Shown: positions 26,473 through 35,415, counted from the stretch's first letter. The stretch: DNA of 60,554 bases from Bacteroidota bacterium (GCA_030835135.1 JAUQWO010000047.1:1-60554); one strand, 5' to 3'. Translations and numbers: made by a program. The notes: generated by a model from the sequence alone, not told the origin.

Positions 26473-28659
26473 ATGTTCGGTCTCCAACTCCCTGATATCA
26501 TCGTCATCGCCGTCTACTTCTCCGTTCTGATCGGGGTGGGCATCTGGGCCGCCCGGAAGATCAAGAGTCAGGAGGATTATCTGCTTGGCGGACGGAATTT
26601 TGGCAAGCTCCTGCAAACATTCGCCAGCTTCGGGTCGGCCACGTCGGCCGATGGGCCTGTGGGCGTGGCCACCACCACGTTCCACAATGGTGCTGCCGGC
26701 ATCTGGAGTGCGCTGCTGATGGTGTTCTTCACACCGGTGTTCTGGATCACTTCTCCATGGCTGCGCCGTATGCGGCTCATGACCATGGGCGACTTCTACG
26801 AAGAGCGGTACGGTTCGGGCAGGATGGCTGCGACCTACGCCATCGTGGCCGCGGTGGGCATGATGGGTCTGCTCTCGGTCGGATTCACCGCGATGAGCCG
26901 GACGATCATGGCGATCACCCCCAAGGACGTGCATGAGTTCAGTCTGGCCGAACAGCAGGAGTATGCCCTTGCCCAGGAAGCCAATGCCCTGGAGGACCGG
27001 GACTATGAGTCTCTCTCGGCGCAGGAGAAAGCACGGTTGAACGAACTCCGCCTTCTGCAACCTGAAAGCAGCTTCTCTCACATCGATGAAGCGATGATCG
27101 TCTGGATCGTCTGCATCATCGTTCTGCTGTACGCAACGACCGGAGGTCTGGCCGCCGCCTTCTATACCGACCTCCTGCAGGGGGTCTTCATCATCGCCCT
27201 GTCGATCATTCTGATCCCGTTCGCATGGGCCAAGATCTCTCTGCTGTACGCCGACGGGAATATCCTGTCGGCGCCCGCCGTCCTGCATCAGAAGCTCCCC
27301 GCATCGTTCTTCGAGATCTTCGGCTCGCCGACATTGATCGATTTCACATGGTACTTCATCCTTGCGGCATCGCTCGTCGCCGGTGTCACGGTGGTGACGC
27401 AACCCAATCAGATGGTCGCCAACGCGGCAGCCAAGGATGAGCACACGGCCCGTGTCGGGTTCGTCACGGGGGTGTTCATGAAGCGCTTCTGCACGATCCT
27501 GTGGGGTGTCGTCGGGCTCGCGGCCGTTCTTCTCTATACGGGAACGGTGCGCAACTCCGATCTGATCTGGGGACACGCGACACATGACCTGCTCGGGTCC
27601 GTTGGCTTCGGCTTGATCGGACTGATGATCGCGTCGATGATGGCTGCCCTCATGTCCGCCGGCAGCGCGTTGATGCTCACGGTGTCCGGCCTCCTGATGC
27701 GCAACATCTACCGGCCGCTGATCCCGGGGAAGAGCGAAGCGCACTACATCTGGGCGGGCCGGGTCCTCGGGGCCGCATTCCTGATCGGGGGCGCGATCAT
27801 CACCCTGACGTTCAGCAGTGTCTTCGAGTTGCTCAAGTTCATCTGGACGTTCTTCGTGATCTTCGCGGGGGCGTTCTGGCTGGGATTGAAGTGGCGCCGT
27901 GCGAACCGCGCCGGGGCCTGGGTGTCGATCCTGGCGACGTTGTCGGTGTTCTATATCCTGCCGTTCCTTGTGCCGATGCTCCTGCCCTCGCTGCGGCAGA
28001 ACGAGTTCCTGCTCCTGAAGACCCAACCGCAGCCGGTCATCCGCACCTATGTGGCGAGCGAGAGAGACGTCGATCAGAGGAACGCGGAGATCGCGGCGTG
28101 GCGTGCGCAGGATTCGGCTCAGACTGCTACCGGCGCCTGTCCTCCAGCGGTCAGGGTGGGAGAACAATTCTCGAAAGAGTACCAGCTCCCCTCCAAGGCG
28201 ATCTTGTGGTCGAAGCAGCCTGCGGTGGGTGAGGATGGGAAGGTGGAAGCACGGGGATATCTGTATCCGCAGCTGATCGTCGCGGAGTGGCTGGGATTCC
28301 GGCTCGAGATGCAGCCGTACGCGGTGAGTCAGACGGTGGTGATGCTGGTCCCGCTGGCGTTCTCGTTCCTCATTCTCGTCATTGTTGCACTGCTCACACC
28401 TCCCGATCAGGATGCCGTGACCGCGCGGTTCTTCCTCAAGATGCGGACCAAGGTGCGGGGGAAGGGACCGCAGGCGGATGCGGAAGACCTCAGGAAGGCC
28501 TATGCTGACCCCGAGAAGACCAAAGAACTGCTCCTGTTTCCCCGCGGCGAGTGGGAGTTCTATCGCTGGAACAAGCAGGACTTCTACGGCTTCCTCTTTT
28601 CCATCGGTGTTGTGTTCGTCGTGCTGGGTATGTTGTACGCGGTCGTGAACGTCTACTGA
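26473..28659 (+). CDS. Sodium:solute symporter (SSS family)
   Basis: A 728-aa inner-membrane symporter. The first helix and loop (PDIIVIAVYFSVLIGVGIWAARKI, EDYLLGGRN) and the sodium-site helix regions (SASMATSA-like FASFGSATSADGP) mark the SSS family, which takes up sugars, inositols or acids with Na+. At least 12 hydrophobic segments are visible. Two hydrophilic insertions are unusual: a charged helical stretch at about residues 155-205 and a loop of about 100 residues near 515-615. Directly next to iol genes and glycosidases, it is the best candidate importer for inositol or the released glycoside. Confidence 0.88.
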   Translation: MFGLQLPDIIVIAVYFSVLIGVGIWAARKIKSQEDYLLGGRNFGKLLQTFASFGSATSADGPVGVATTTFHNGAAGIWSALLMVFFTPVFWITSPWLRRMRLMTMGDFYEERYGSGRMAATYAIVAAVGMMGLLSVGFTAMSRTIMAITPKDVHEFSLAEQQEYALAQEANALEDRDYESLSAQEKARLNELRLLQPESSFSHIDEAMIVWIVCIIVLLYATTGGLAAAFYTDLLQGVFIIALSIILIPFAWAKISLLYADGNILSAPAVLHQKLPASFFEIFGSPTLIDFTWYFILAASLVAGVTVVTQPNQMVANAAAKDEHTARVGFVTGVFMKRFCTILWGVVGLAAVLLYTGTVRNSDLIWGHATHDLLGSVGFGLIGLMIASMMAALMSAGSALMLTVSGLLMRNIYRPLIPGKSEAHYIWAGRVLGAAFLIGGAIITLTFSSVFELLKFIWTFFVIFAGAFWLGLKWRRANRAGAWVSILATLSVFYILPFLVPMLLPSLRQNEFLLLKTQPQPVIRTYVASERDVDQRNAEIAAWRAQDSAQTATGACPPAVRVGEQFSKEYQLPSKAILWSKQPAVGEDGKVEARGYLYPQLIVAEWLGFRLEMQPYAVSQTVVMLVPLAFSFLILVIVALLTPPDQDAVTARFFLKMRTKVRGKGPQADAEDLRKAYADPEKTKELLLFPRGEWEFYRWNKQDFYGFLFSIGVVFVVLGMLYAVVNVY

Positions 28660-28686
28660 CGCTCATCGCAGATCATGCACCGTGCT

Positions 28687-28711
28687 GCCGCCGGATGAGC
28701 CGTCCGGCGGC
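28687..28711. other. Hairpin between symporter and acetyltransferase genes
   Basis: A perfect 9-bp stem (GCCGCCGGA / TCCGGCGGC) with a 7-nt loop sits in the only gap above 60 bp within this operon. There is no T-run after it, so it is more likely an mRNA-processing or stability element than a terminator. Confidence 0.45.
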
Positions 28712-28753
28712 GGTTGTGTCTCACGTCCATAGCCGAAGAGCCGAAGGAGTATC

Positions 28754-29926
28754 ATGAGCGCGCTCGTTACCGAACCCCGTGCATCACAGCGTCTCGTTTC
28801 GCTCGATGTGTTCCGTGGATTTACCATGGCAGCGATGGTCCTCGTGAACAATGGGGGTGATGGGAACCACATCTACCCGCAGCTCGCCCATGCCTACTGG
28901 CACGGGTGGACATTCACGGACTGGATCTTTCCCTTCTTCCTCTGGATCTCGGGAATGTCGACGACGTATGCGGTCGCTGTCCGGCGCTCGCGGGGTGCCA
29001 CCACGCAGGACCTTGTCCTCCAGGTCCTCCGCCGCTCCGCACTGATATTCCTCATCGGCGTCTTCCTGAACGGATTTCCCTTCGGGTTGATCGGCGATGC
29101 AGCGTTCTCATTCGCGGCCTGGAGGATCCCCGGGGTCCTGCAACGGATCGCGATCTGTTATCTGCTGGGTTCCCTTGTGTATCTCTGGATGCCGTCACGA
29201 CGGTTCTGGTATGTCATCGCCGGGTTATTCCTTGCGTACTGGGTCATGATGGAGTTCATTCCTGTGCCGGGCGTGGAAGCCGGGTCATGGGAGCGGGGGA
29301 AGAACGTCGCCGCATATGTCGACGAACTTGTGATCGGGACGCATGCCTATATGCGCACGCATCCATGGGACCCGGAAGGGATCATCAGCACGCTGCCTGC
29401 ACTCGGGACATTCCTGTTCGGCGTGCTTGCCGGCGACTATCTTCGCGGATCGAGATCAGGCAGCGAGGAAAAGACCTCCTGGTTCTTCGTTTCCGGGTGT
29501 ATCCTTCTCGTCGCCGCCGTCGTGCTCGATATGTGGGTGCCGATCAACAAGCGCCTCTGGACCCCTTCGTACGCAATGATGATGGCGGGATGGGCTCATC
29601 TTGTCTTCGCGTCCTGCTATTTCCTTATTGATGTGAAGGGCTTCCGCAAAGGAATAACGGTGTTCCTGGTCTTTGGCATGAACGCGATATTCATCTACGC
29701 CGTGTCCTCCCTGCTGGAATCCCTCGTGGATGTTGTGACCGTGGTATCGACAGGAGCGGGGGGCGAACCGGTCACGATCTCGCTCAAGGCGATGCTCATG
29801 CAGCATGTCTTCACCCCGGTGCTGTCGCCCTATAACGCGTCGCTTGCCTATGCGCTCGCGTTCGTGTTCGTGATGTACCTGATGGGACTCATCTTGTGGA
29901 AGAAAAAATGGTTCGTCAAGATCTGA
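28754..29926 (+). CDS. HGSNAT-like transmembrane acetyltransferase (COG4299/DUF5009)
   Basis: A 390-aa membrane protein with about 10-11 hydrophobic segments. It opens with RLVSLDVFRGFTMAAMVLVNN and contains HAYWHGWTFTDWIFPFFLWISG, the signature of the heparan-alpha-glucosaminide N-acetyltransferase family. H46 aligns by motif with the histidine that is acetylated in the human enzyme. HGSNAT moves acetyl groups from cytosolic acetyl-CoA across the membrane to a terminal alpha-glucosamine. It has a strong AAGGAG ribosome site and its end overlaps the next gene, a GH89 enzyme, which needs exactly such an acetylated sugar. Sure of the family; the acetyl acceptor is inferred. Confidence 0.85.
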   Translation: MSALVTEPRASQRLVSLDVFRGFTMAAMVLVNNGGDGNHIYPQLAHAYWHGWTFTDWIFPFFLWISGMSTTYAVAVRRSRGATTQDLVLQVLRRSALIFLIGVFLNGFPFGLIGDAAFSFAAWRIPGVLQRIAICYLLGSLVYLWMPSRRFWYVIAGLFLAYWVMMEFIPVPGVEAGSWERGKNVAAYVDELVIGTHAYMRTHPWDPEGIISTLPALGTFLFGVLAGDYLRGSRSGSEEKTSWFFVSGCILLVAAVVLDMWVPINKRLWTPSYAMMMAGWAHLVFASCYFLIDVKGFRKGITVFLVFGMNAIFIYAVSSLLESLVDVVTVVSTGAGGEPVTISLKAMLMQHVFTPVLSPYNASLAYALAFVFVMYLMGLILWKKKWFVKI

Positions 29927-32802
29927 TGGTGCGTGTGCGGGTGCCGGCGGTGCGGGCATGCCTTGCCGTTCTTGTGTGTGTCTCGACGGTTGCGGTCGCC
30001 CGGCCTGCCCGGCAGCACGGGGGCACCACGGCAGCCCGCCTCGTGCTTGAACGCCTTCTCGACCGCCGTGCGTCGTCCTTCGACCTTGTCCTGCTTCCGG
30101 CGGACAGCACCGGCGATATGTTCACCGTGGAAGCAGCCGGAGGGAAGGTCATCGTGCGCGGCACGAGTCCGGTTGCCCTGGTCCGCGGTGCATACCACTA
30201 TCTCCGCACAGCGGCCCATTGCATGGTCACCTGGAGCGGCGTCCAACGAGACCTTCCTGCACGGTTCCCCGATTTTCCTCGCACCATGGTCCGGACGCCC
30301 TATCGATTGCGTCAATACTATAATGTGTGCACGTTCGGCTATTCCACCGTATGGTGGGATTGGGCGCGATGGGAACGTGAGATCGATTGGATGGCCCTCC
30401 ATGGGATCACCATGCCTCTGGCCCTGGCAGGACACACGGGGGTCTGGCAGCGGGTCTGGAATTCCTACGGCATCCCGAACGACAGCCTCCGTTCGTTCTT
30501 TACGGGACCGGCCTTCCTGCCCTGGCACTGGATGGGCAATATCAACGGCCATGGCGGCCCACTCCCACAATCCTGGATCGATGATCAGGAGAGGCTCCAG
30601 AAGCGTATCCTCGGGAGGATGCGAGAGCTCGGCATGACCCCGATCGTTCCGGCCTTCTCAGGATTCGTTCCACCGGCGTTTCATGCGAAATTCCCTGCTG
30701 AACGGGTGTTCGAGAACGTGCATTGGAGCGGATTGTCTGCTGATGTGAAGACCCTGGCTCTCACACCGGGGTCCGCCGCATTCAAGGACATCGGTGAGCG
30801 GTTCATCAAGGAATACCGCCGCACATTCGGCTCCTGCCGGTACTACCTGGCCGATACCTTCAACGAACTCGATGTGCCGGTGAGCAGCGCAAGCCGTTAC
30901 GATGAGCTGGCCGGGTACGGTGCCGCGGTGTATGAGACGATCAAGCGTGGGGATCCCGATGGCGTATGGGTGATGCAGGGATGGCTCTTCAACGACCGGA
31001 CAGCATTTTGGGATAGCGCGTCCACGTCCGCATTGCTGAGCCGTGTGCCGAATGACAGGATGATCATCCTCGATCTGGCGAACGAGGAATTCCAGGGCTG
31101 GCGGCTGCACAAAGGGTTCTATGGCAAGCCGTGGGTCTACAGCATGATCCATAACTTCGGGGGGAACAACTCGCTCCGGGGGAGGCTCGGATTCATCGCT
31201 TCGGATCCTGTGACCACGTTGCATGACCCGTTGAAAGGGACCCTTGCCGGATTCGGTCTGTCACCGGAGGGGCTCGACAACAATGAGGTTGTCTTCGAAC
31301 TGCAGTCGGATATGGCCTGGACGACCTCCCCCGTGGAGGTCGGTACGTGGCTCCGGGACTATGCCCACGCGCGGTATGGGGCAGTGTCGCCGGGCATCGA
31401 ACGCGCCTGGCGACTGCTCAGGGATGCTGTGTACTCGCGGTCGGTCGGTCACCACATGCTGTTTGCCTACCAGTACCGGCCCTCGCTCGCACCGCACAGC
31501 GATGCCACCATTGACGCACGGATCGATGAGGCCCTCGAGCTGCTCCTTATGGAATATGGGAAGCTCCACGGATCAGCGTTGTACAGGAACGATCTCGTGG
31601 ACCTGGCGGTCTATGTAATAGGGAACCGTGTGGACCGGAAGATCTCCCAGGCCTGCCGGGCGCATCTCTCCGGTGATGCCGCGTTGCGGGATACGCTGGC
31701 CGGGGAGGTGGATCATCTCCTCACGCGGCTCGATGCGATCATCGACACCCGGCCGGATGCCCGGCTGGAACACTGGATCGAAACGGCACGGGCGGCAGCG
31801 AAGACCTCCGCGGAGAAGCTGCTCTTCGAACAGAATGCACGGCGCCAGATCACGGTGTGGGGCGGACCCGATCTCCATGAGTATGCCGCGAAGATCTGGA
31901 GCGGTATGGTGCGCGACCACTATGCGCCGCGGTGGCGGCTGTTCTTCGAACTCCTCCGCACGGGGGATGATGCCGAGCGGATCCAGGGTCAACTCCGGGC
32001 GTGGGATGAACAGTGGTGGCAGAGCACCGGTCTGTCCGCTCCCGGAACGGTGGCGAATCTGGCTTCCGCGATCAATGCTCTCCTGGCAAGAGAGCGTTCG
32101 ATGACACACGTGGCACAGGAGCCGGCGATCACCGCCTCGGCAGCCGTCTTTGTGTCCGGTGATTCCTCGGTCGTCACGATCACCGGCGACCCCGCCTCCG
32201 TGATCCATTACACGATCGATGGTTCGGAACCCACACAGATGAGCGCCAGATACGCCGGGCCGGTAACCTTACGGAGCGGCGCGGAGATCCGGGCGCGGGC
32301 CTTCTCGCACGGCCTGTGGCAAAGCACGGTCGCGACGCGCACCCTCACCAGGGTCGGCAAGAACAATGGCCTCCGATCGCTCTACTTCCCGGCTCCGATC
32401 TCCGATCTTACTGATTCTGCATGGACACGCTTGGGTGGTGGCATCGCCGGCAGGGTGTTCGATTTCTCCGCGCGCCCTGATCCCGGACGGGTGCAGAACT
32501 ACGCCGTTGGATATGCGGGATACGTCTTGATTGAGACCGGCGGAGAGTATACATTTGGTATCGAATCGGATGACGGGAGCTGCCTCCTGCTCGATGGGAC
32601 ATGTATCGTCGACAATGGTGGATACCACGGAGCACGTGAAAGGTCCGCGACGGTACAGCTCGCACCCGGGTACCATCCCATCGAGGCACGATATTTCCAG
32701 TCCCGTGGGGGCGCGTCGCTCGTTGTGCGCTACCAGGGGCCCGGTATCGCGCGGCAGCCGATCCCGATGCACCGCCTGTTTGTCACGCCTGACGGACAGT
32801 AA
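29908..32802 (+). CDS. GH89 alpha-N-acetylglucosaminidase with C-terminal PA14 domain
   Basis: A 964-aa exported enzyme of the NAGLU family, removing terminal alpha-linked GlcNAc. After a signal peptide comes an N-terminal domain (~35-110), the barrel with the acid/base in ADTFNELDVP (E320) and the nucleophile in NNEVVFELQSDMAW (E460), and an all-helical domain to ~700. WHWMGNINGHGGPLP is a strong family signature. A chitobiase-type/FN3 module (~725-795) and a PA14 domain (~815-955, with ESDDGS) complete it. I chose the ATG with GGAAG upstream; an ATG six codons later overlaps the preceding stop as TGATG and is equally possible. It is coupled to the HGSNAT-like gene, mirroring the two-step lysosomal reaction. 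Confidence 0.92.
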   Translation: MVRQDLMVRVRVPAVRACLAVLVCVSTVAVARPARQHGGTTAARLVLERLLDRRASSFDLVLLPADSTGDMFTVEAAGGKVIVRGTSPVALVRGAYHYLRTAAHCMVTWSGVQRDLPARFPDFPRTMVRTPYRLRQYYNVCTFGYSTVWWDWARWEREIDWMALHGITMPLALAGHTGVWQRVWNSYGIPNDSLRSFFTGPAFLPWHWMGNINGHGGPLPQSWIDDQERLQKRILGRMRELGMTPIVPAFSGFVPPAFHAKFPAERVFENVHWSGLSADVKTLALTPGSAAFKDIGERFIKEYRRTFGSCRYYLADTFNELDVPVSSASRYDELAGYGAAVYETIKRGDPDGVWVMQGWLFNDRTAFWDSASTSALLSRVPNDRMIILDLANEEFQGWRLHKGFYGKPWVYSMIHNFGGNNSLRGRLGFIASDPVTTLHDPLKGTLAGFGLSPEGLDNNEVVFELQSDMAWTTSPVEVGTWLRDYAHARYGAVSPGIERAWRLLRDAVYSRSVGHHMLFAYQYRPSLAPHSDATIDARIDEALELLLMEYGKLHGSALYRNDLVDLAVYVIGNRVDRKISQACRAHLSGDAALRDTLAGEVDHLLTRLDAIIDTRPDARLEHWIETARAAAKTSAEKLLFEQNARRQITVWGGPDLHEYAAKIWSGMVRDHYAPRWRLFFELLRTGDDAERIQGQLRAWDEQWWQSTGLSAPGTVANLASAINALLARERSMTHVAQEPAITASAAVFVSGDSSVVTITGDPASVIHYTIDGSEPTQMSARYAGPVTLRSGAEIRARAFSHGLWQSTVATRTLTRVGKNNGLRSLYFPAPISDLTDSAWTRLGGGIAGRVFDFSARPDPGRVQNYAVGYAGYVLIETGGEYTFGIESDDGSCLLLDGTCIVDNGGYHGARERSATVQLAPGYHPIEARYFQSRGGASLVVRYQGPGIARQPIPMHRLFVTPDGQ

Positions 32803-32830
32803 CTTGTGTTCACGTAAAGGAATGCCTGCA

Positions 32831-34051
32831 ATGCGTGTTCGTCAACTCTTCGCTCTCTTCATCGTTCTCGCAATTCTCGGAGCATCGGCCGATGCGCAGA
32901 GCATATGCAGCGGTACGGTCACGGGACCCGATCGGAACCCGATGCCGCGTGCCGATGTGTCGCTTCTGACACCGGACCGTGTCACCGTTCTCCAGACGGT
33001 GAGGGCAGCGGCGGACGGGCGCTTCTCCCTGGAGGTCCCTGCGGCAGGGCTCTGGGTCGTCCGGTGTACGGGCGTGGGTGGAAGACTCACGGACATCGCT
33101 CTCTATGTGCCGGATTCCCGGCCGATCCGGCTGAGCGTGTCGCTTCCGGGTCACCGCTATCTTGCCGGAGAGCTTTCGCTGCAGGTGCTGGGCGACTTCA
33201 ACCTCTGGAGTATCCCGAACGCGGTCGCGCTGCAACGGACACCGGAGGGATCGTACGAAGCAGAGATACCGACGACGAAGGACAGCGTGACCATCCGGCT
33301 TCGCGGCTACCGGGATGAAGATGGTGTTGAGGGGATCGTGAACGCGTCGTTTCTCCTGAATGGGCAGGGCATCTATGATGCCCGGATACCGGCGGTCCAG
33401 GGGAAAGCACTGGTTCAGGTCGATACCCGGCGTATCGACCGCTCACGTGCGGCTGCGGTGATCACATTCGATGAGGCCTCCCCCCGCACGAAGCGGATCG
33501 CGGGGGCGATCCATGCCTGGTGGTCAGGAGAGGACGAGTACTTCGCACAACAGAACGACCATGCTCTCGATCGGCTTCCCGCGGGAGCCACACTGCCCGA
33601 CTGGAATGCATTCGTTGCCGGACTCCTCCGTCAGGCGGATGCAGAGAAGGACACGCTCGTGCGTTCGTTCTGGGACCTGGGGTTCGTGTGTACGACCATG
33701 AAGACCAAGAGCAAGGCTGTTGAGAACCTCGCCCGCTCCCTGAACCGCATGCGTGCCACATCCATCGCCTGGAGCTACAGTCCCAATACGCTTGCATATG
33801 CCGTGCGCAACGCGAAGTGGTCACCATCCGCTATCGAACGGTATGTCAGGAATGCCATGGACCGGCACCGCGATCCCGTCGTCCGCCGGAGGGTGCTGTT
33901 CAATGAGTTTGCCATCGCGTTCGACGCGGAGAAGGATGCCAGGGCGGCAAAGTACTACAAGATCCTGACAACGAAGTACGCGGATACACCAGAGGGGAGG
34001 CAGGCGCTGAAGGACTATCCGGATCCAGCCCTCGACGCACCGAAGAAGTGA
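32831..34051 (+). CDS. Exported protein of unknown function with regulatory-like and helical domains
   Basis: A 406-aa secreted protein. The second ATG (MRVRQLFALFIVLAILG) is preferred because AAAGGA lies 9 nt upstream. A signal peptide ends near ADAQ. Residues ~25-95 resemble a carboxypeptidase-regulatory/transthyretin-like fold (GTVTGPDRNPMPRADVSLL). Residues ~125-195 contain GDFNLWSI... and read like an AMPK/CBM48-type beta-sandwich. The C-terminal half is helical, reminiscent of TPR repeats (YYKILTTKYADTPEGRQAL). I cannot name a function. It is the last gene of the iol/GH operon and is followed by two hairpins. Confidence 0.65.
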   Translation: MRVRQLFALFIVLAILGASADAQSICSGTVTGPDRNPMPRADVSLLTPDRVTVLQTVRAAADGRFSLEVPAAGLWVVRCTGVGGRLTDIALYVPDSRPIRLSVSLPGHRYLAGELSLQVLGDFNLWSIPNAVALQRTPEGSYEAEIPTTKDSVTIRLRGYRDEDGVEGIVNASFLLNGQGIYDARIPAVQGKALVQVDTRRIDRSRAAAVITFDEASPRTKRIAGAIHAWWSGEDEYFAQQNDHALDRLPAGATLPDWNAFVAGLLRQADAEKDTLVRSFWDLGFVCTTMKTKSKAVENLARSLNRMRATSIAWSYSPNTLAYAVRNAKWSPSAIERYVRNAMDRHRDPVVRRRVLFNEFAIAFDAEKDARAAKYYKILTTKYADTPEGRQALKDYPDPALDAPKK

Positions 34052-34101
34052 TCTCCTGCAGCGCGCCCGATCGAACGGTCAGGAGCGCGCTACAGGAGAT
34101 C
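34050..34101. other. Long imperfect hairpin over the gene end
   Basis: GATCTCCTGCAGCGCGC is repeated inverted at 34085-34101 with one mismatch. It spans the last codon of the preceding gene and lies just ahead of the intrinsic terminator. It may protect the 3' end of the long mRNA. Confidence 0.5.
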
Positions 34102-34122
34102 GTGTACCCGAAATGAACCGAA

Positions 34123-34147
34123 GGCCCGGCGATCCGCCGGGCCTTTT
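34123..34147 (+). terminator. Intrinsic terminator of the GH92-iol-GH89 operon
   Basis: A perfect 9-bp stem (GGCCCGGCG / CGCCGGGCC) with a 3-nt loop is followed by TTTT. It closes the plus-strand operon just before the convergent beta-lactamase-like gene. Confidence 0.85.
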
Positions 34148-34176
34148 GTGTGCGCCCACTGATGCCGGAACGCACT

Positions 34177-35277
34177 TCAGGAGATGAGCGAGTCCAGCTT
34201 CACGTATGCGCCATCATCGACTCCATGGATGCGGTTGATCTCACGGACAAGGTCCTCGAGGTCGATCCCGGTGCGGTTGGAGAAGATAACCACCGCGTAA
34301 CGTTCCGCGGGTTTGGTGAAGACGATCGTGCGGAACCCTCCGTTCGAACCGGTGTGATAGACGACCCTCGCTGCCCCCGTCCCTCCGACGAACCAGCCAT
34401 AGCCATAGGAAAGTGACCGGGAGCTGTCGATGGTGTGTTGCGGCGAGCGCGCCGTTCTGAAGATGGTCGGCTCCGGACCCGTGTCGTGATCGATCGCGGC
34501 GATCCACTGCAGGTACTCTTCCATGGATGTGTAGAGTCCGCCATCACCCATGGTGGAGAAGAACAGGCTCTCGTTCGCGTCCGCGATCGTGATGCTATCG
34601 CCCCCGCATGCGTAGCCATATGCCCGTTCCGCGACTGTGAAGCCGGGTCGGATCATCCTGCTCCGCATCATCCCTGCCGGCTCCAGCACATGGCTCTTCA
34701 GATGGTCGGGAAATGGTTCACCGGTGACCTTTTCAATGATCTGCGAGAGGAGGCAGAACGCAGCGTTGCTGTAACGGTAACGCGTTCCCGGAGCAAAGTG
34801 GAGCGAGTCCACGTTGCGGAGGACCGTCAGAACATCGCGGTCCCAGAATTCCGTGTACCGGTTTCTGTCGACATGGTCATAATGCTCCATGATCCCGGAT
34901 GCGTGGGTAAGAAGGTGTCGCACGGTGACGCTGGTGCCGATGCGGGGCGTGAAGTCCGGGAAGAACCGGATCAGGGGGTCGTTGAGGGAGAGTCTTCCCT
35001 GGCCCTCCAGCTGCAGTATCGCGTGCGCGGTGAACTGCTTCGTCATGGAACAGATATTGAAATTCGTGGTGGCCGAGATCGGGGCCTTCGTGACAAGATC
35101 CGCAACGCCATATCCCCTCGTGAACACCACGCTCCCGTTCTTGACGATGCCGATCACGGCGCCGGGGAGGCCGGGACGGTACAAGGACGCCAGGAGAGAG
35201 TCGGTCCGCGACGCCAGATCTTCCGCAAGGACCGTGAGTGGCAGGAGGAGGATGAGGGAAAGGATGGTCGATCGCAT
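34177..35277 (-). CDS. Exported serine beta-lactamase-like hydrolase (class C/S12 fold)
   Basis: A 366-aa exported protein. MRSTILSLILLLPLTVLAED is a clean signal peptide. The penicillin-binding fold has its three motifs: SMTK with nucleophile S77 and K80, YSN (tyrosine base), and HTG near residue 320. LTHASGIMEH is typical of the AmpC/esterase group, S12 peptidases and D-aminopeptidases. No class A/B features. These proteins range from D-amino-acid peptidases to esterases, and resistance should not be assumed. It stands alone between terminators, convergent with the inositol operon. Confidence 0.85.
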   Translation of the reverse strand: MRSTILSLILLLPLTVLAEDLASRTDSLLASLYRPGLPGAVIGIVKNGSVVFTRGYGVADLVTKAPISATTNFNICSMTKQFTAHAILQLEGQGRLSLNDPLIRFFPDFTPRIGTSVTVRHLLTHASGIMEHYDHVDRNRYTEFWDRDVLTVLRNVDSLHFAPGTRYRYSNAAFCLLSQIIEKVTGEPFPDHLKSHVLEPAGMMRSRMIRPGFTVAERAYGYACGGDSITIADANESLFFSTMGDGGLYTSMEEYLQWIAAIDHDTGPEPTIFRTARSPQHTIDSSRSLSYGYGWFVGGTGAARVVYHTGSNGGFRTIVFTKPAERYAVVIFSNRTGIDLEDLVREINRIHGVDDGAYVKLDSLIS

Positions 35278-35385
35278 GGGCCTGGGGCCTCGTGAACGAA
35301 GATCAGAGTGCGAGTCATGTGCCCGCAGTGCTGTGCAGCAAAGTACGTATTCTGTGTGAATGTCTCCAGCGCGAAGCACGAAAGA

Positions 35386-35415
35386 CCAGAAGCCCGGCGT
35401 GATCCGGGCTTCTGG
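35386..35415 (-). terminator. Intrinsic terminator of the minus-strand PorV operon
   Basis: A perfect 12-bp stem (CCAGAAGCCCGG / CCGGGCTTCTGG) with a 6-nt loop, followed on the minus strand by TCTTTC. It lies 44 bp past the PorV-like stop codon. Confidence 0.75.

Noticed and set aside
26452-28167. 571-codon minus-strand frame opposite the symporter
   Set aside because: Antisense of membrane helices gives Glu/Arg/Gln-rich nonsense; no start signal or domain.
34177-35277. Antibiotic-resistance beta-lactamase
   Set aside because: The SxxK/YxN/HTG set fits many S12-type esterases and peptidases; no resistance context is visible.
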